Shown here: piece after piece, positions 5,659 to 5,777 of the stretch
Layout of the letters: every line of letters begins with the position of its first letter
How positions within the stretch are numbered: the stretch's first letter is position 1
Assembly (NCBI GenBank): GCA_004552115.1
Contig: SFPH01000067.1
Coordinates: 1 to 5,777, forward strand
Direction of reading: 5' to 3'
Length of the DNA: 5,777 nt
Source of the DNA: Bacteroidales bacterium
GTDB taxonomy: Bacteria > Bacteroidota > Bacteroidia > Bacteroidales > UBA932
Notes under the pieces: generated by a model
The model's input: the letters and a program-made list of their open reading frames with translations, nothing else
Told to the model about the DNA's origin: nothing
Databases searched by the model: none
Made by a program: the position numbers and the translations under genes

Positions 5659-5777
5659 CACAGCCGCAGCCACCCTTTTCCAAGTCTTCCAGCAGAGGGG
5701 AGATTTCTTCGTAAGTGTATCCTCTTCCGAGGGCCCAGCGCAGAATCTTCAGTCTCCGCTGAGGGTCGTCGCGCAGT
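5651..5777 (-). CDS. recX: C-terminal end of a probable RecX recombination regulator, 5' end outside window
   Basis: The last 41 residues of a protein that enters from beyond the window edge; the frame runs from 5776 down to the TAG at 5651-5653. The segment QRRLKILRWALGRGYTYEEI matches the C-terminal repeat of RecX proteins, where K-x-x-R/L-x-x-L-x-x-R-G-[FY]-x-x-x-x-I is the usual pattern. RecX binds RecA filaments and restrains recombinase activity. The tail after the helix, LLEDLEKGGCGCDG, ends in Gly-Gly-Cys-Gly-Cys, which I do not associate with RecX and which is the odd part. With so little sequence another three-helix-repeat protein is possible. Its stop codon is embedded in the terminator hairpin. 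Confidence 0.5.
   Translation of the reverse strand, partial: LRDDPQRRLKILRWALGRGYTYEEISPLLEDLEKGGCGCDG

Overview
The window reads as chromosomal DNA from a member of the Bacteroidota, most likely Bacteroidales. The main evidence is two promoters with the Bacteroidota-type architecture (TTTG, then exactly 19 bases, then TAnnTTTG), at 2291-2321 (+) and 5595-5625 (-). A third matching -7 box lies at 2278-2285 (-). The A-rich gene leaders and the protein families fit the same phylum. I cannot name the genus. All genes look intact except the two cut by the window edges. There are no insertion sequences, CRISPR arrays, tRNAs or rRNAs, and no gap over 300 bases lacks a gene.

Region 1 (1-1021, + strand): the C-terminal half of Ffh, the protein subunit of the signal recognition particle, overlaps by 7 bases a small Dabb-domain protein. 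Region 2 (1025-2290, - strand): a two-gene queuosine operon, a YhhQ-type queuosine-precursor transporter followed by QueF, the preQ0 reductase. Its roughly 75-base leader contains what I read as a compact preQ1 class I riboswitch pseudoknot (2199-2229). The 3' strand of the pseudoknot is the AAGG just upstream of the yhhQ start codon. The arrangement implies feedback: YhhQ imports a queuosine precursor, QueF makes preQ1, and preQ1 closes the pseudoknot and lowers translation of the operon. This is the most interesting feature here.

Region 3 (2291-3509, + strand): a divergently transcribed 378-residue GNAT-like protein of a Bacteroidota-type family with no assigned substrate. Region 4 (3530-5625, - strand): a compact operon of an unrecognised 85-residue acidic protein, dUTPase (dut) and the cell-wall ligase MurF. 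It starts from a well-defined promoter with a leader of only about 10 bases. Region 5 (5622-5777, - strand): the last 41 residues of a probable RecX. Its stop codon lies inside a perfect 10-bp hairpin that probably acts as its terminator, and the T-run behind that hairpin supplies the -33 box of the next promoter.

The content is otherwise ordinary housekeeping: protein targeting, tRNA modification, nucleotide hygiene, peptidoglycan synthesis and recombination control.
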